Of a DNA stretch of 18,997 nt, positions 1 to 6,726 are shown in pieces. The position numbers were made by a program, and so were the translations under genes. The notes beneath the pieces are model-generated. The model did not search any database. It was not told the DNA's origin and was given only the letters and a program-made list of their open reading frames with translations. The first letter of the stretch is position 1, and every line of letters begins with the position of its first letter. The DNA comes from Clostridiaceae bacterium (lineage in GTDB: Bacteria > Bacillota > Clostridia > Clostridiales > Clostridiaceae): NCBI GenBank assembly GCA_902363375.1, contig CABIZX010000008.1:1-18997 (forward strand), given 5' to 3'.

Positions 1-143
1 AAGCGTGAAGCCCACCCTAAGATGAGATTTCCCATAACGTTAAGTTAGTAAGACTCCTGGAAGACCACCAGGTTGATAGGTGAGGGGTGTAAGCATGGTA
101 ACATGTTCAGCTGACTCATACTAATAAGTCGAGGGCTTGATCT
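1..143 (+). rRNA. 23S ribosomal RNA, 3' end (partial)
   Basis: The first bases read as the conserved 3' end of bacterial 23S rRNA, including the segment GGTGATAGGTGAGGGGTGTAAG-like at about 72-92 and the terminal helix strand ending GTCGAGGGCTTGATC near 142. The gene runs in from the left edge, so only its last ~143 bases are visible. The mature 3' end is placed by analogy and may be off by a few bases. It is followed by 5S and tRNA-Lys in the usual order. The ~220-base spacer to 5S holds no gene or tRNA that I can see. Confidence 0.93.
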
Positions 144-365
144 AAAAAAAGACGAAATATTTCACTGTGTAATTTTGAGAGAATATTATATTTCTCAATG
201 GGCGATGATATTGCAGACTTTTTCTATATGAGCAATATCCGTATATCAACAACTAAGTTAGTAGTATTATCGCAATACTAATGGAGATTTGGAATAAACT
301 TCATTAAAGACAAACTTTCATAAGTTTGTGGAAGTACAAAGATATTTTTATATTATCTACGTACT

Positions 366-485
366 TATCTGGTAATCATATCTTGAAGGTAACACCCGTA
401 CCCATGCCGAACACGAAGGTTAAGCTTCAAAGAGCCAAAAGTACTGCACGGGAAGCTGTGTGGGAGGATAGGTTATTGCCAGGTA
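366..485 (+). rRNA. rrf: 5S ribosomal RNA
   Basis: A 120-base canonical 5S rRNA. Helix I is formed by TATCTGG (366-372) and CCAGGTA (479-485). The hallmark loop B/helix III/loop C segment CACCCGTACCCATGCCGAAC lies at 393-412, and helix II pairs CTTGAAG with CTTCAAAG. It lies downstream of 23S and just before tRNA-Lys, so it belongs to the rRNA operon. Ends are set by the helix I pairing. A second, strongly diverged 5S-like copy occurs at 2950-3069. Confidence 0.95.
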
Positions 486-489
486 GTTT

Positions 490-565
490 GGTTCACTAGC
501 TCAGTCGGTAGAGCACATGACTTTTAATCATGGTGTCCGGGGTTCGATCCCCCGGTGAGCCACCA
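490..565 (+). tRNA. tRNA-Lys (anticodon UUU)
   Basis: A 76-base tRNA. The acceptor stem is GGTTCAC (490-496) with GTGAGCC (555-561), then discriminator A562 and an encoded CCA at 563-565. The anticodon arm is CATGA-CTTTTAA-TCATG, giving anticodon TTT (lysine). The T arm contains GGTTCGATC. It starts only four bases after the 5S helix, so it is co-transcribed with the rRNA operon. Confidence 0.96.
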
Positions 566-592
566 ACACCTTATTTTATAAGGTGTTTTTTT
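565..592 (+). terminator. rRNA operon terminator after tRNA-Lys
   Basis: Nine-base-pair stem AACACCTTA (565-573) with TAAGGTGTT (579-587), a five-base loop and a T run at 586-592. It starts at the end of the tRNA CCA and closes the 23S-5S-tRNA-Lys unit. Confidence 0.88.
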
Positions 593-780
593 ATGTATTT
601 TTTGAATAATTTAAAGTTAGTGTATGTATTGTACATTTATAAAAATGATTAATTTTAAAATATTGAAATCGTATAGATACTCATAAAACTATTAAATATT
701 AAAAATCCTATTGATTTATATATAAAATTAATATAAATTAAATAAGGAAGAAAATTAAATTTTATATTATATGGATGAAC

Positions 781-884
781 GTTATTGAAGATACTTGGTC
801 TATTTAAGAAATAAGTAACCGTAGGAGAAAGAGTTGATTGTAAGCTTTTAATTAACTTGAAACTTTCAGGTTTAATACAATAAC
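781..884 (+). promoter_or_regulatory. Glycine riboswitch, upstream (first) aptamer, degenerate
   Basis: This stretch can be read as the first aptamer of a tandem glycine riboswitch. P1 is GTTATTG (781-787) with CAATAAC (878-884), seven pairs. The core CCGTAGGAGAAA (819-830) resembles the family's ACCGAAGGAGCAAA, and CTTTCAGG (863-870) matches the family's CTCTCAGG. It departs from consensus elsewhere: the GGAGAGA after P1 is replaced by AAGA-type sequence, and the AAAAGGA before P1' is replaced by TTTAATA. It may therefore serve structural docking rather than strong glycine binding. It ends nine bases before aptamer 2, a normal linker length. A weak promoter (TTGATT 711-716, TATAAA 732-737, 15-base spacing) could drive it. 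Confidence 0.62.
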
Positions 885-892
885 AGGACATG

Positions 893-991
893 ACCCTGGA
901 GAGATCCTTTATGTATAGAGAATATATTATATACAGTTAAGGACATCAACGAAGCAACCTATATGGGAATCTTTCAGATAAAAGGACAGGG
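893..991 (+). promoter_or_regulatory. Glycine riboswitch, second aptamer
   Basis: Strong match to the glycine aptamer. P1 is CCCTG (894-898) with CAGGG (987-991), followed by the conserved GAGAGA (899-904), a variable P2 arm, the core CAACGAAGCAA (947-957), GGGAATCTTTCAG (965-977) and AAAAGGACAGGG (980-991). The 3' strand of P1 shares G990-G991 with the 5' foot of the terminator hairpin that follows. Ligand-stabilised P1 would thus compete with termination, the usual ON-switch logic for glycine. The controlled gene is a UPF0126/TRIC-family membrane protein, a family known to occur behind glycine riboswitches. Confidence 0.88.
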
Positions 992-1030
992 AGTAAAAAG
1001 CATTTATTAGTTATGCTTTTTACTCCTTTT
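990..1030 (+). terminator. Riboswitch expression-platform terminator
   Basis: Perfect 14-bp stem GGAGTAAAAAGCAT (990-1003) with ATGCTTTTTACTCC (1013-1026), a nine-base loop and TTTT at 1027-1030. It overlaps the P1 3' strand of the glycine aptamer by two bases and ends before the ribosome site of the downstream gene. This makes it a regulated intrinsic terminator. Confidence 0.85.
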
Positions 1031-1087
1031 ATGTTGGGAAAATATTTATATAAATATTTGGATATAAGTGTTAAGGAGTGGAGAATA

Positions 1088-1705
1088 ATGTTATTAGTAA
1101 TTTTTGAGGTTATGGGAACTGTAGCTTTTGCAATTTCTGGAGCTTTAGTAGGAATGCAAAAAAAATTAGATTTATTCGGAGTTGTATTTTTAGGAATTAT
1201 TACAGCGGTAGGGGGTGGAATATTTAGAGATTTAATATTAGGACAAACACCACCAGCGGCATTTATAAATCCTAGGTATTTTGTTATAAGTATAGTAGTA
1301 GCTATGGGTGCTTTTTATGGATATCCTAAATTGGTCACTATGTATACCACATCTAAAAGAGAAGAAATAATGTCTCAATCACAAGGTAATAAATATATGA
1401 GTAAAGATCAAATTTTTAAGATAGCCAATAAAAGAAAACAAATAGCTATTTTAAAAAAAGTAATACTAATATTTGATTCAATAGGTCTTGCTACATTTAC
1501 AATATTAGGTGCTAATTTAGCTTTTAAGGAAGTCAATAGTAATGTATTTTTAGTAGTATGTATGGGATTAATTACAGGTGTTGGAGGTGGAATTATAAGA
1601 GATACCTTTGTACAGGATACTCCAATGATTTTTAAGAAGGAAATTTATGCTGTAGCGTCTATACTAGGTGCATCAGTATTCTATTTTGTAGATTTTATAA
1701 AATAA
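1088..1705 (+). CDS. UPF0126/TRIC-family membrane protein, glycine-riboswitch controlled
   Basis: A 205-residue integral membrane protein of the UPF0126 (YadS/YvgT-like, TRIC-related) family. It has two homologous halves, each of about three membrane segments, and each carries the family's glycine-rich motif: AVGGGIFRDLILGQTPPA in the first half and GVGGGIIRDTFVQDTP in the second. The halves are joined by a charged, Lys-rich stretch (about residues 87-124). A longer frame opens at 1013, but that start lies inside the riboswitch terminator. AAGGAG at 1073-1078 sits nine bases before the ATG at 1088, which also gives the usual family length. Eukaryotic TRIC proteins are cation channels. Placement behind a glycine switch suggests the bacterial protein handles glycine, probably efflux or uptake; that is inference. 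No clear terminator follows. Confidence 0.9.
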   Translation: MLLVIFEVMGTVAFAISGALVGMQKKLDLFGVVFLGIITAVGGGIFRDLILGQTPPAAFINPRYFVISIVVAMGAFYGYPKLVTMYTTSKREEIMSQSQGNKYMSKDQIFKIANKRKQIAILKKVILIFDSIGLATFTILGANLAFKEVNSNVFLVVCMGLITGVGGGIIRDTFVQDTPMIFKKEIYAVASILGASVFYFVDFIK

Positions 1706-2091
1706 ATTATGATGTAACTTTTTGGGTATGTTTTGCAATAATATTATTAATCAGAGCTATATCTATAAAGCTAAATTTAAATTTACCAATATTTAATTCT
1801 GATAAATATAATATAAATTTATAAAATATAGCAATTATATAATATAACATTGTATATATGTTTAATTCTTTGTATAATATTTTACTGTTTTAAGTGTTTT
1901 ATATAAATAAAAATCACAAAATTAATATACTCACATATTATACTATTAGGATTAGTTATTAAAACTAAATCTTATGTAGGCAAACTTTATTGTAATAGTT
2001 CTAAAGGTAAAAATATTTTATAATACTATAAAATATTTAAGGAAAGTTAAAGATCTATTATAAAATTGATTAAAAAGTGGGGAGTATAAAA
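1706..2091. other. AT-rich intergenic region with a perfect inverted repeat
   Basis: About 385 bases without a convincing gene and without a recognisable terminator for the preceding gene. The one clear structure is a perfect 12-bp inverted repeat, AAATATTTTATA (2011-2022) and TATAAAATATTT (2027-2038), separated by ATAC, about 55 bases before the next start. No T run follows it, so it is not an ordinary terminator. It could be an operator or a 5'-leader hairpin of the Cys/Pro-rich gene. I cannot assign a promoter. Confidence 0.5.
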
Positions 2092-2406
2092 ATGTTAAAT
2101 AATAATGAATCTTTTTATTATGATGGAAACTGTGAACGAGGCTATGATAGGGAAGCTTTTGGTCAAGAATTAGGATATGGACAATCAAGAGAAAGATGTT
2201 GGGATGAAGAGACATATAGAGGTAGAGATGAAAGACGTTGTAGAAGGCCATGTCCACCATGCCCACCACCATGTCCACCACCATGCTGCCCTCCATGTCA
2301 CTGCCAATGTCAAAATCATAACAACTGTTCAAACAGTGGAGATGAGTGGTTGATAATTATATTATTATTCTTCTGTTGGTGTCCATTTGGAGGATTTTTC
2401 TTCTAA
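2092..2406 (+). CDS. Cys/Pro-rich small protein with hydrophobic tail, function unknown
   Basis: A 104-residue protein I do not recognise as a named family. Residues 1-50 are polar and charged (Asn, Glu, Asp, Arg, Tyr). Residues about 53-72 form a Cys/Pro block, CPPCPPPCPPPCCPPCHCQC. The tail is strongly hydrophobic and aromatic, WLIIILLFFCWCPFGGFFF. Cys-rich, Tyr/Gly-rich small proteins are common in spore coats, and hydrophobic tails of this kind occur in small sporulation membrane proteins, so a coat or spore-surface role is plausible but unproven. Metal binding through the Cys block is another option. The start is the ATG at 2092, seven bases after GGGGAG (2079-2084); the upstream GTG at 2077 overlaps that ribosome site and is rejected. 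The gene is followed by its own terminator. Confidence 0.8.
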   Translation: MLNNNESFYYDGNCERGYDREAFGQELGYGQSRERCWDEETYRGRDERRCRRPCPPCPPPCPPPCCPPCHCQCQNHNNCSNSGDEWLIIILLFFCWCPFGGFFF

Positions 2407-2479
2407 TTGATTAAGGAGAAATGTAATTTTAACCTGATATATAGATAAAATATTATAATAAATAAGTGTAAAATATAGA

Positions 2480-2526
2480 AATGATCATCGCTGTATATTA
2501 ATATATATAGTGGTGATTATTTTTTT
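2480..2526 (+). terminator. Terminator hairpin directly before the PH-domain gene
   Basis: A 19-bp stem with four G-U pairs: arm 2480-2498 (AATGATCATCGCTGTATAT) with arm 2503-2521, loop TAAT, and a seven-T run at 2520-2526. The ribosome site of the next gene begins at 2527, immediately after the T run. It either ends the Cys/Pro-rich gene's transcript or acts as an attenuator for the PH-domain gene. Confidence 0.75.
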
Positions 2527-2539
2527 AAGGAGTAGTTAT

Positions 2540-2917
2540 ATGAGTAGAGAAGAAAAATTATTAAAATTAATTGAAGAAAGACTTAATAAGGATGAAGTTA
2601 TTATTTATTATGTTGAAGGAGCTTTTGAGACTACCGTAAATGGGAGAAAAAATACAATGACAGGGCTATTAGCAGCTACCAATGAGCGAATTAGGTTTTG
2701 TGGTAAAAGATTTTTTTTAGTATATGATGATGTGATAGAATACAGGGATATAGAGGATATAGAAATTCATGAAGAAAAATTGGGATATAAAATTTTTATA
2801 TCAGGAAAAGAAAGATCTTACTTTATGAATTTTGTAGTAAGTAAAGATGTACATAATTTTGTAGATAGTATAAAGAAAAATATATTAGATATTAAAAGAT
2901 TGCATGATAAAGATTAA
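2540..2917 (+). CDS. Bacterial PH-domain protein (YokE-like)
   Basis: A 125-residue cytoplasmic protein with no signal peptide or membrane segment. An amphipathic N-terminal helix (residues 1-22, rich in Glu/Lys/Leu) is followed by a small beta-rich domain. The segment TGLLAATNERIRFCGK, then the alternating FLVYDDVIEYRDIEDIEI, is typical of bacterial pleckstrin-homology domains of the YokE/bPH type. A C-terminal helix (about 103-122) closes the fold. Such domains are usually found in proteins of unknown function and may aid assembly or membrane contact. The start is the ATG at 2540, with AAGGAG at 2527-2532 and seven-base spacing; the GTG at 2510 lies in the terminator stem and is unlikely. 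No terminator follows before the 5S-like RNA. Confidence 0.78.
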   Translation: MSREEKLLKLIEERLNKDEVIIYYVEGAFETTVNGRKNTMTGLLAATNERIRFCGKRFFLVYDDVIEYRDIEDIEIHEEKLGYKIFISGKERSYFMNFVVSKDVHNFVDSIKKNILDIKRLHDKD

Positions 2918-2949
2918 AGTATAATATTATGGTAAATAATAATAGTATA

Positions 2950-3069
2950 AATCTGGTGATTATACTATTAGAGGTTACACCCGTACCCATTCCGAACACG
3001 TAAGTTAAGGTCTAATAGGCTATATATACTGTATTACTAAAATGTGGGAAAAGTAGTTATTGCTGGGTA
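2950..3069 (+). ncRNA. Diverged 5S rRNA-like RNA outside any rRNA operon
   Basis: A 120-base sequence collinear with the 5S gene at 366-485 and, by hand alignment, roughly two-thirds identical. The loop B/helix III/loop C block at 2978-3000 differs from the real 5S at one position only. Helix II has changed sequence on both sides yet pairs perfectly: CTATTAGA (2965-2972) with TCTAATAG (3011-3018). Helix I survives with wobbles, ATCTGG (2951-2956) with CTGGGT (3063-3068), and helix V can form from GGCTA and TAGTT. The helix IV tip is much weaker than in real 5S. No 16S, 23S or tRNA is near it. Paired changes that keep the fold point to a selected RNA rather than a decaying copy, but transcription is not shown; TTGCAT at 2900 with TAATAT at 2922 is only a weak promoter candidate. 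Confidence 0.78.
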
Positions 3070-3205
3070 TAGAACAGAAGCTAAAGAAATTTTAAGAAAT
3101 AGGATAAAATATATATTTAGGTTTTATTAATAATATGTTTAGGATGGTTATTAATAAATCTAATATTAAATTAACAAAAGATTATATAAAGAAAGATCTT
3201 AAATA

Positions 3206-3246
3206 AATAGGAGAAGGGATTGTTTTAATTCCTTCTCCTATTTTTA
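3206..3246 (+). terminator. Strong terminator downstream of the 5S-like RNA
   Basis: A stem of about 16 bp, AATAGGAGAAGGGATT (3206-3221) with AATTCCTTCTCCTATT (3227-3242), one G-U pair, then TTTTT. It ends transcription coming from the PH-domain gene and/or the 5S-like RNA. The 136 bases between the RNA and this hairpin hold no gene but do contain a long imperfect AT stem (about 3117-3133 with 3148-3163). Confidence 0.88.
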
Positions 3247-3262
3247 TGTATTCATTTATTCC

Positions 3263-3300
3263 ATAAATTTAAGATAAATTTAAGATAAATAATTTATTAT
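3263..3300 (+). promoter_or_regulatory. Tandem 11-bp operator and -10 element of the VTC operon
   Basis: ATAAATTTAAG occurs twice head to tail (3263-3273, 3274-3284), followed by a partial third unit. Ten bases later is TATTAT (3295-3300), a -10-like hexamer. The repeats cover the place where a -35 box should be, and that box is poor (AGATAA). Direct repeats with an 11-bp period overlapping -35 are the classic site for OmpR/PhoB-type regulators that activate transcription, and such a regulator is encoded at 7958-8629. A perfect copy of the unit stands at the same distance from a -10-like hexamer before that regulator gene (8700-8710, minus strand). Confidence 0.6.
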
Positions 3301-3334
3301 ATCCTTGTGGAGATGATACAAGGAGGTGATTAAT

Positions 3335-4021
3335 ATGGAACAGCTTAAATTGAGATATGAAATAAAACATTTAATAAATATCTCAGACTACTATGTAATT
3401 AGAAGTAGGTTAAAGAATATTGCACAACTAGATGAAAATTCTGGAGAAAGGGGTATTTATACTATAAGAAGTCTATATTTTGATAATGTTAATGATAAGG
3501 CTTTAGTTGAGAAAATTAATGGGGTAAATAATAGAGAAAAATTTAGATTAAGATTCTATAACAATAACCATGACTTTATAAAGCTAGAGAAAAAGAGTAA
3601 AGTTAATGGATTATGCAGTAAAATTACGACAAATGTATCTGTAGCTCAATGTGAAGCTATAATTAAAAATAATGTTAAAGATATATTTCAATATAAGGAT
3701 CCTGTTTTAATAGAGCTATATTCTAAGATGAAATATGATTTATTGAGACCTAAGACCATAGTTGAGTATGAAAGAGAGGCCTATATATTTAAACCTGGGA
3801 ATGTAAGAATTACTTTTGATAGTAATATTAGAAGCGGTCTATACTCACAAAATTTTTTTGATGGCAACCTTGCTACAATAGGTATGCCTAAAGCAAGTCC
3901 TATAATTCTAGAGGTAAAGTTTGATGAATTTTTACCAGAAATTATTAAAGATGTAATTCAAACTAATGATAGAGAAAGCTCAGCATTTTCAAAGTATGCA
4001 GCTTGCAGAATTTATGGATAA
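3335..4021 (+). CDS. VTC-type polyphosphate polymerase domain protein
   Basis: A 228-residue protein consisting of essentially one VTC domain, the tunnel-fold domain of yeast Vtc4 that builds polyphosphate from ATP. Family hallmarks appear in order: RYEIKH (7-12), TIRSLYFDN (43-51), REKFRLRFY (67-75), IKLEKKSK (82-89), VEYEREAY (143-150), ILEVKFDE (191-198) and SAFSKYAACR (216-225). Basic residues lining the tunnel (K11, R45, R71, R73, K86, R147, K220) and the acidic E193 are present, so catalysis looks possible. Unlike yeast Vtc4 it has no SPX domain and no membrane part; the neighbouring DUF4956 protein may supply the membrane partner. The start is the ATG at 3335 behind AGGAGG (3321-3326). 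It leads a tight operon (26- and 19-base gaps). Confidence 0.88.
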   Translation: MEQLKLRYEIKHLINISDYYVIRSRLKNIAQLDENSGERGIYTIRSLYFDNVNDKALVEKINGVNNREKFRLRFYNNNHDFIKLEKKSKVNGLCSKITTNVSVAQCEAIIKNNVKDIFQYKDPVLIELYSKMKYDLLRPKTIVEYEREAYIFKPGNVRITFDSNIRSGLYSQNFFDGNLATIGMPKASPIILEVKFDEFLPEIIKDVIQTNDRESSAFSKYAACRIYG

Positions 4022-4047
4022 ATTTAATTTATTTGGAGGTAATAAAG

Positions 4048-4734
4048 ATGGATAAAGCATTAAGTTTTAATGATATTTTTAAATCAAGTTTTTTAGAGAA
4101 AGCATCAAGCTTTTCAATTGTAGACGTAGTTGTAGCTATGGGTATAGCTTTTGCTATTGGGCTTTTTATATTTTTAATATATAAAAAAACTTTTAAAGGT
4201 GTAATGTACTCAGAGAGTTTTGGAACTTCTTTAATTGCAATGACCTTAGTAACAACATTAATTATACTTGCTATAACTTCTAATGTTGTACTTTCACTTG
4301 GTATGGTTGGTGCATTATCAATTGTAAGATTTCGTACAGCAGTTAAGGAACCAATGGATATTGCATTTTTATTTTGGGCAATAAGTGGGGGAATTGTTGT
4401 AGGAGCAGGATTAATACCACTTGCAGTATTGGGATCAGCATTTATAGGAATTATAATTATGATGTTTGTAAATAGAAAAAGTACTGATAATCCTTATATT
4501 TTAGTTATAAGTTGTCAAGGCGATGATAGTGAAAATAATGCGCTACAGTATATTAGAAAAAGTGTAAAAAAATATGTAGTTAAGTCTAAGACTGTTTCTG
4601 CAGGTAGTAATATTGAATTAACTGTTGAGATAAGATTAAAAGAAATGTCTACTCAATTCGTTAATGAAATAAGTCGCATGTCGGGAGTAAATAATGCAGT
4701 ATTAGTAAGTTACAATGGAGAATATATGTCTTAA
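4048..4734 (+). CDS. DUF4956-family membrane protein
   Basis: A 228-residue protein with an N-terminal polar stretch, about four membrane segments (roughly residues 24-45, 58-92, 103-121 and 122-141) and a soluble C-terminal domain of about 85 residues. The conserved motif GALSIVRFRTAVKEPMD (about 88-104), between membrane segments, marks the DUF4956 family. The family has no proven function but recurs beside VTC-domain and CotH-family genes, as here. A role as membrane partner of the polyphosphate polymerase, for example passing or sensing the chain, is inference. The start is the ATG at 4048 with GGAGG at 4035-4039; the longer frame overlapping the upstream gene is not needed. Confidence 0.87.
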   Translation: MDKALSFNDIFKSSFLEKASSFSIVDVVVAMGIAFAIGLFIFLIYKKTFKGVMYSESFGTSLIAMTLVTTLIILAITSNVVLSLGMVGALSIVRFRTAVKEPMDIAFLFWAISGGIVVGAGLIPLAVLGSAFIGIIIMMFVNRKSTDNPYILVISCQGDDSENNALQYIRKSVKKYVVKSKTVSAGSNIELTVEIRLKEMSTQFVNEISRMSGVNNAVLVSYNGEYMS

Positions 4735-4753
4735 TATTTAGGTGGTGTATGAA

Positions 4754-6655
4754 TTGATTTCAAATAAATATATAAATATTATTATAGCCATCATTATGAC
4801 ATTAAGTATGATTTTTGCTGGAATATTAGTAGCTATAGATACTTCCACATATGATTCCAATAATTCTAGTGAGATAACTCAGCCAGAATATATAACAGAA
4901 CTTTTCAATAAAGATGAAGTTATGGAAATTAATATAGATATTGATGAAGAACTATGGAATGAGTTAATAAATAATGCTATGAGTGAAGAGTATTATAATG
5001 CAAATATAACTGTTAATGGAGAGACTTACTATAATGTTGGGCTTCGTGCTAAGGGGAATACTACATTATCCCAAATAGCTAGTGATGATACTACTGATAG
5101 ATACAGTTTTAAAGTCAAATTTGATGAATATATTAATGAACAAACCCTTAAAGGTCTTGAAAAATTAGCTTTAAATAATATGATGCAGGATACAACTTAT
5201 ATGAAAGAGTATCTTTCCTATGATTTATTAAATAAAATGGGAATTTCTACTCCCGCATTTCAATATGCTAATATAACTTTAAATGGAGAACCATGGGGAT
5301 TATATCTAGCCATTGAGGTTATGGAAGAAAGTTATATTGAAAGATATTATGGAAGCTCTAAAGGAAATCTGTATAAACCAGAGACTACTAATTTAGCAGG
5401 AGCTGATAGAGTTAACATTGGAGCGATAGGTGGGATAGACGAACCAAATAAGAATACAATAAATTTTCAGGATGAAGATAGAAATAAGGATATAGGTATG
5501 CCTAATGATGAGGTGAATAAAAATAATAAAGAATTTAATAATGAAGAAAATTTAAAATCTCCACCACCAAAACCAGAAATGGGGAATGGTACTCAGGGGC
5601 AGGATATGGACGGGATTAATGGTCCACCAGGCCAAAATAGTGAAGATAAAAATGATAATGTACCTAATATGCAACAAGATAAACCAATGAATGGAGCCAT
5701 GGGAAGAAATGTTGGTGGCGCAGATCTAGTATACTCTGGGGATGAACAATCTAATTATTCTACTATATTTGAAGGTGCTATTTTTAATCATACTAGTGAA
5801 GAAGACTATGATAGAGTAATAGCTATGATAAAAAGCCTTAATGAAGATATTGATAATATAGAACAATACTTAGATGTAGATGAAGTATTAAGATACTTTG
5901 CTGTAAATACATTTCTTGTAAATTTAGATAGTTATGTATGTAATATGAAGCATAATTACTATTTATATGAACAGGAGGGGGTATTCTCTATACTTCCTTG
6001 GGATTATAATCTATCCTTTGGAGGATTTCAATCAGGAAGTGCTAGTAATGCTATAAATTTTCCGATTGATAATCCTGTATCGGATAGTTTAGAAAGTAGC
6101 CCTCTTATAGGAAAACTTTTAGAAGTTGAAAAATATAAAGAAATGTATCACAAATATCTTAATGAGATAGTTGAGAATTATATAAATAGTGGAGTATTTA
6201 CGAATACAGTTAGTGATATAGATAAATTAATTGGAGAGTATGTAAAAAATGATGCAACTGCATTTTATACTTATGACGAGTATACGGCATCTATTTCGGA
6301 GCTAATAACCTTTGGAATAGATAGAGCTAAAAGTATATCAGCTCAATTAGAAGGAACTCAACCTACTACATCTACAGGAAATATATCTACTAACTTAAAT
6401 TTAGCCGCTCTTGGAAGCCAAGGTGGGGGAGATAGAGTAGGAAATAAAGGAGAAATTCCAGATGAAAATATGCCTAAAGACTTCAATATGGAAAATGCTA
6501 AGGAAGATAATAGAGAAAAGAGTTTTTCTCCTCAAGATACTTATGGTGACACAAGTATTAAGTCTAGTTTAATCACTTATGCTATATCTACTGGAGGAAT
6601 AATTATAGCATTATTGATAGTATTAAATTTTAAAAGAAAGAAATATCATATTTAA
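4754..6655 (+). CDS. CotH-family kinase-like protein, membrane anchored at both ends
   Basis: A 633-residue protein. An N-terminal membrane segment (about 7-28) is followed by the CotH domain: GLRAKGNTTLSQ, YLSYDLLNKMGIS, NGEPWGLYLAIEVMEESYI, and the active-site region NLDSYVCNMKHNYYLYEQEG then ILPWDYNLSFGG (about 390-422). An inserted low-complexity region rich in Asn, Pro, Gly and Met (about 235-320) splits the domain. A second Pro/Asn-rich linker precedes a C-terminal membrane segment (about 606-626) and a KRKK tail. Bacillus CotH is an atypical kinase that phosphorylates spore coat proteins; here both ends are hydrophobic, so the domain probably faces outward at the membrane. The start is uncertain: TTG at 4754, eight bases after AGGTGG (4740-4745), fits best; GTG at 4742 or 4745 would lie in that site. 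Confidence 0.88.
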   Translation: MISNKYINIIIAIIMTLSMIFAGILVAIDTSTYDSNNSSEITQPEYITELFNKDEVMEINIDIDEELWNELINNAMSEEYYNANITVNGETYYNVGLRAKGNTTLSQIASDDTTDRYSFKVKFDEYINEQTLKGLEKLALNNMMQDTTYMKEYLSYDLLNKMGISTPAFQYANITLNGEPWGLYLAIEVMEESYIERYYGSSKGNLYKPETTNLAGADRVNIGAIGGIDEPNKNTINFQDEDRNKDIGMPNDEVNKNNKEFNNEENLKSPPPKPEMGNGTQGQDMDGINGPPGQNSEDKNDNVPNMQQDKPMNGAMGRNVGGADLVYSGDEQSNYSTIFEGAIFNHTSEEDYDRVIAMIKSLNEDIDNIEQYLDVDEVLRYFAVNTFLVNLDSYVCNMKHNYYLYEQEGVFSILPWDYNLSFGGFQSGSASNAINFPIDNPVSDSLESSPLIGKLLEVEKYKEMYHKYLNEIVENYINSGVFTNTVSDIDKLIGEYVKNDATAFYTYDEYTASISELITFGIDRAKSISAQLEGTQPTTSTGNISTNLNLAALGSQGGGDRVGNKGEIPDENMPKDFNMENAKEDNREKSFSPQDTYGDTSIKSSLITYAISTGGIIIALLIVLNFKRKKYHI

Positions 6656-6660
6656 AATAA

Positions 6661-6706
6661 TAAAAGCTATCATAGATATATTTAAATATATCTATGATAG
6701 CTTTTA
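6661..6706. terminator. Bidirectional terminator between CotH operon and sensor kinase
   Basis: A perfect 46-base palindrome: arm 6661-6683 is the exact reverse complement of 6684-6706. It carries A runs at its left and T runs at its right foot, so it can terminate both the CotH operon (plus) and the kinase/regulator pair (minus), whose stop codons lie just outside it. Confidence 0.9.
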
Positions 6707-6726
6707 GCTTTTTATATTTAACTAAT

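Noticed and set aside
144..365. Possible tRNA or small RNA in the 23S-5S spacer
   Set aside because: No cloverleaf, terminator or known motif found by eye.
655..891. Minus-strand 78-codon open frame
   Set aside because: It lies over the glycine riboswitch aptamer and AT-rich leader, lacks a ribosome site and has biased low-complexity composition; the plus-strand RNA explains the region.
2018..2332. Minus-strand 104-codon open frame
   Set aside because: Antisense shadow of the Cys/Pro-rich gene; no ribosome site, and the His/Val-rich stretch is just the complement of the CPP codons.
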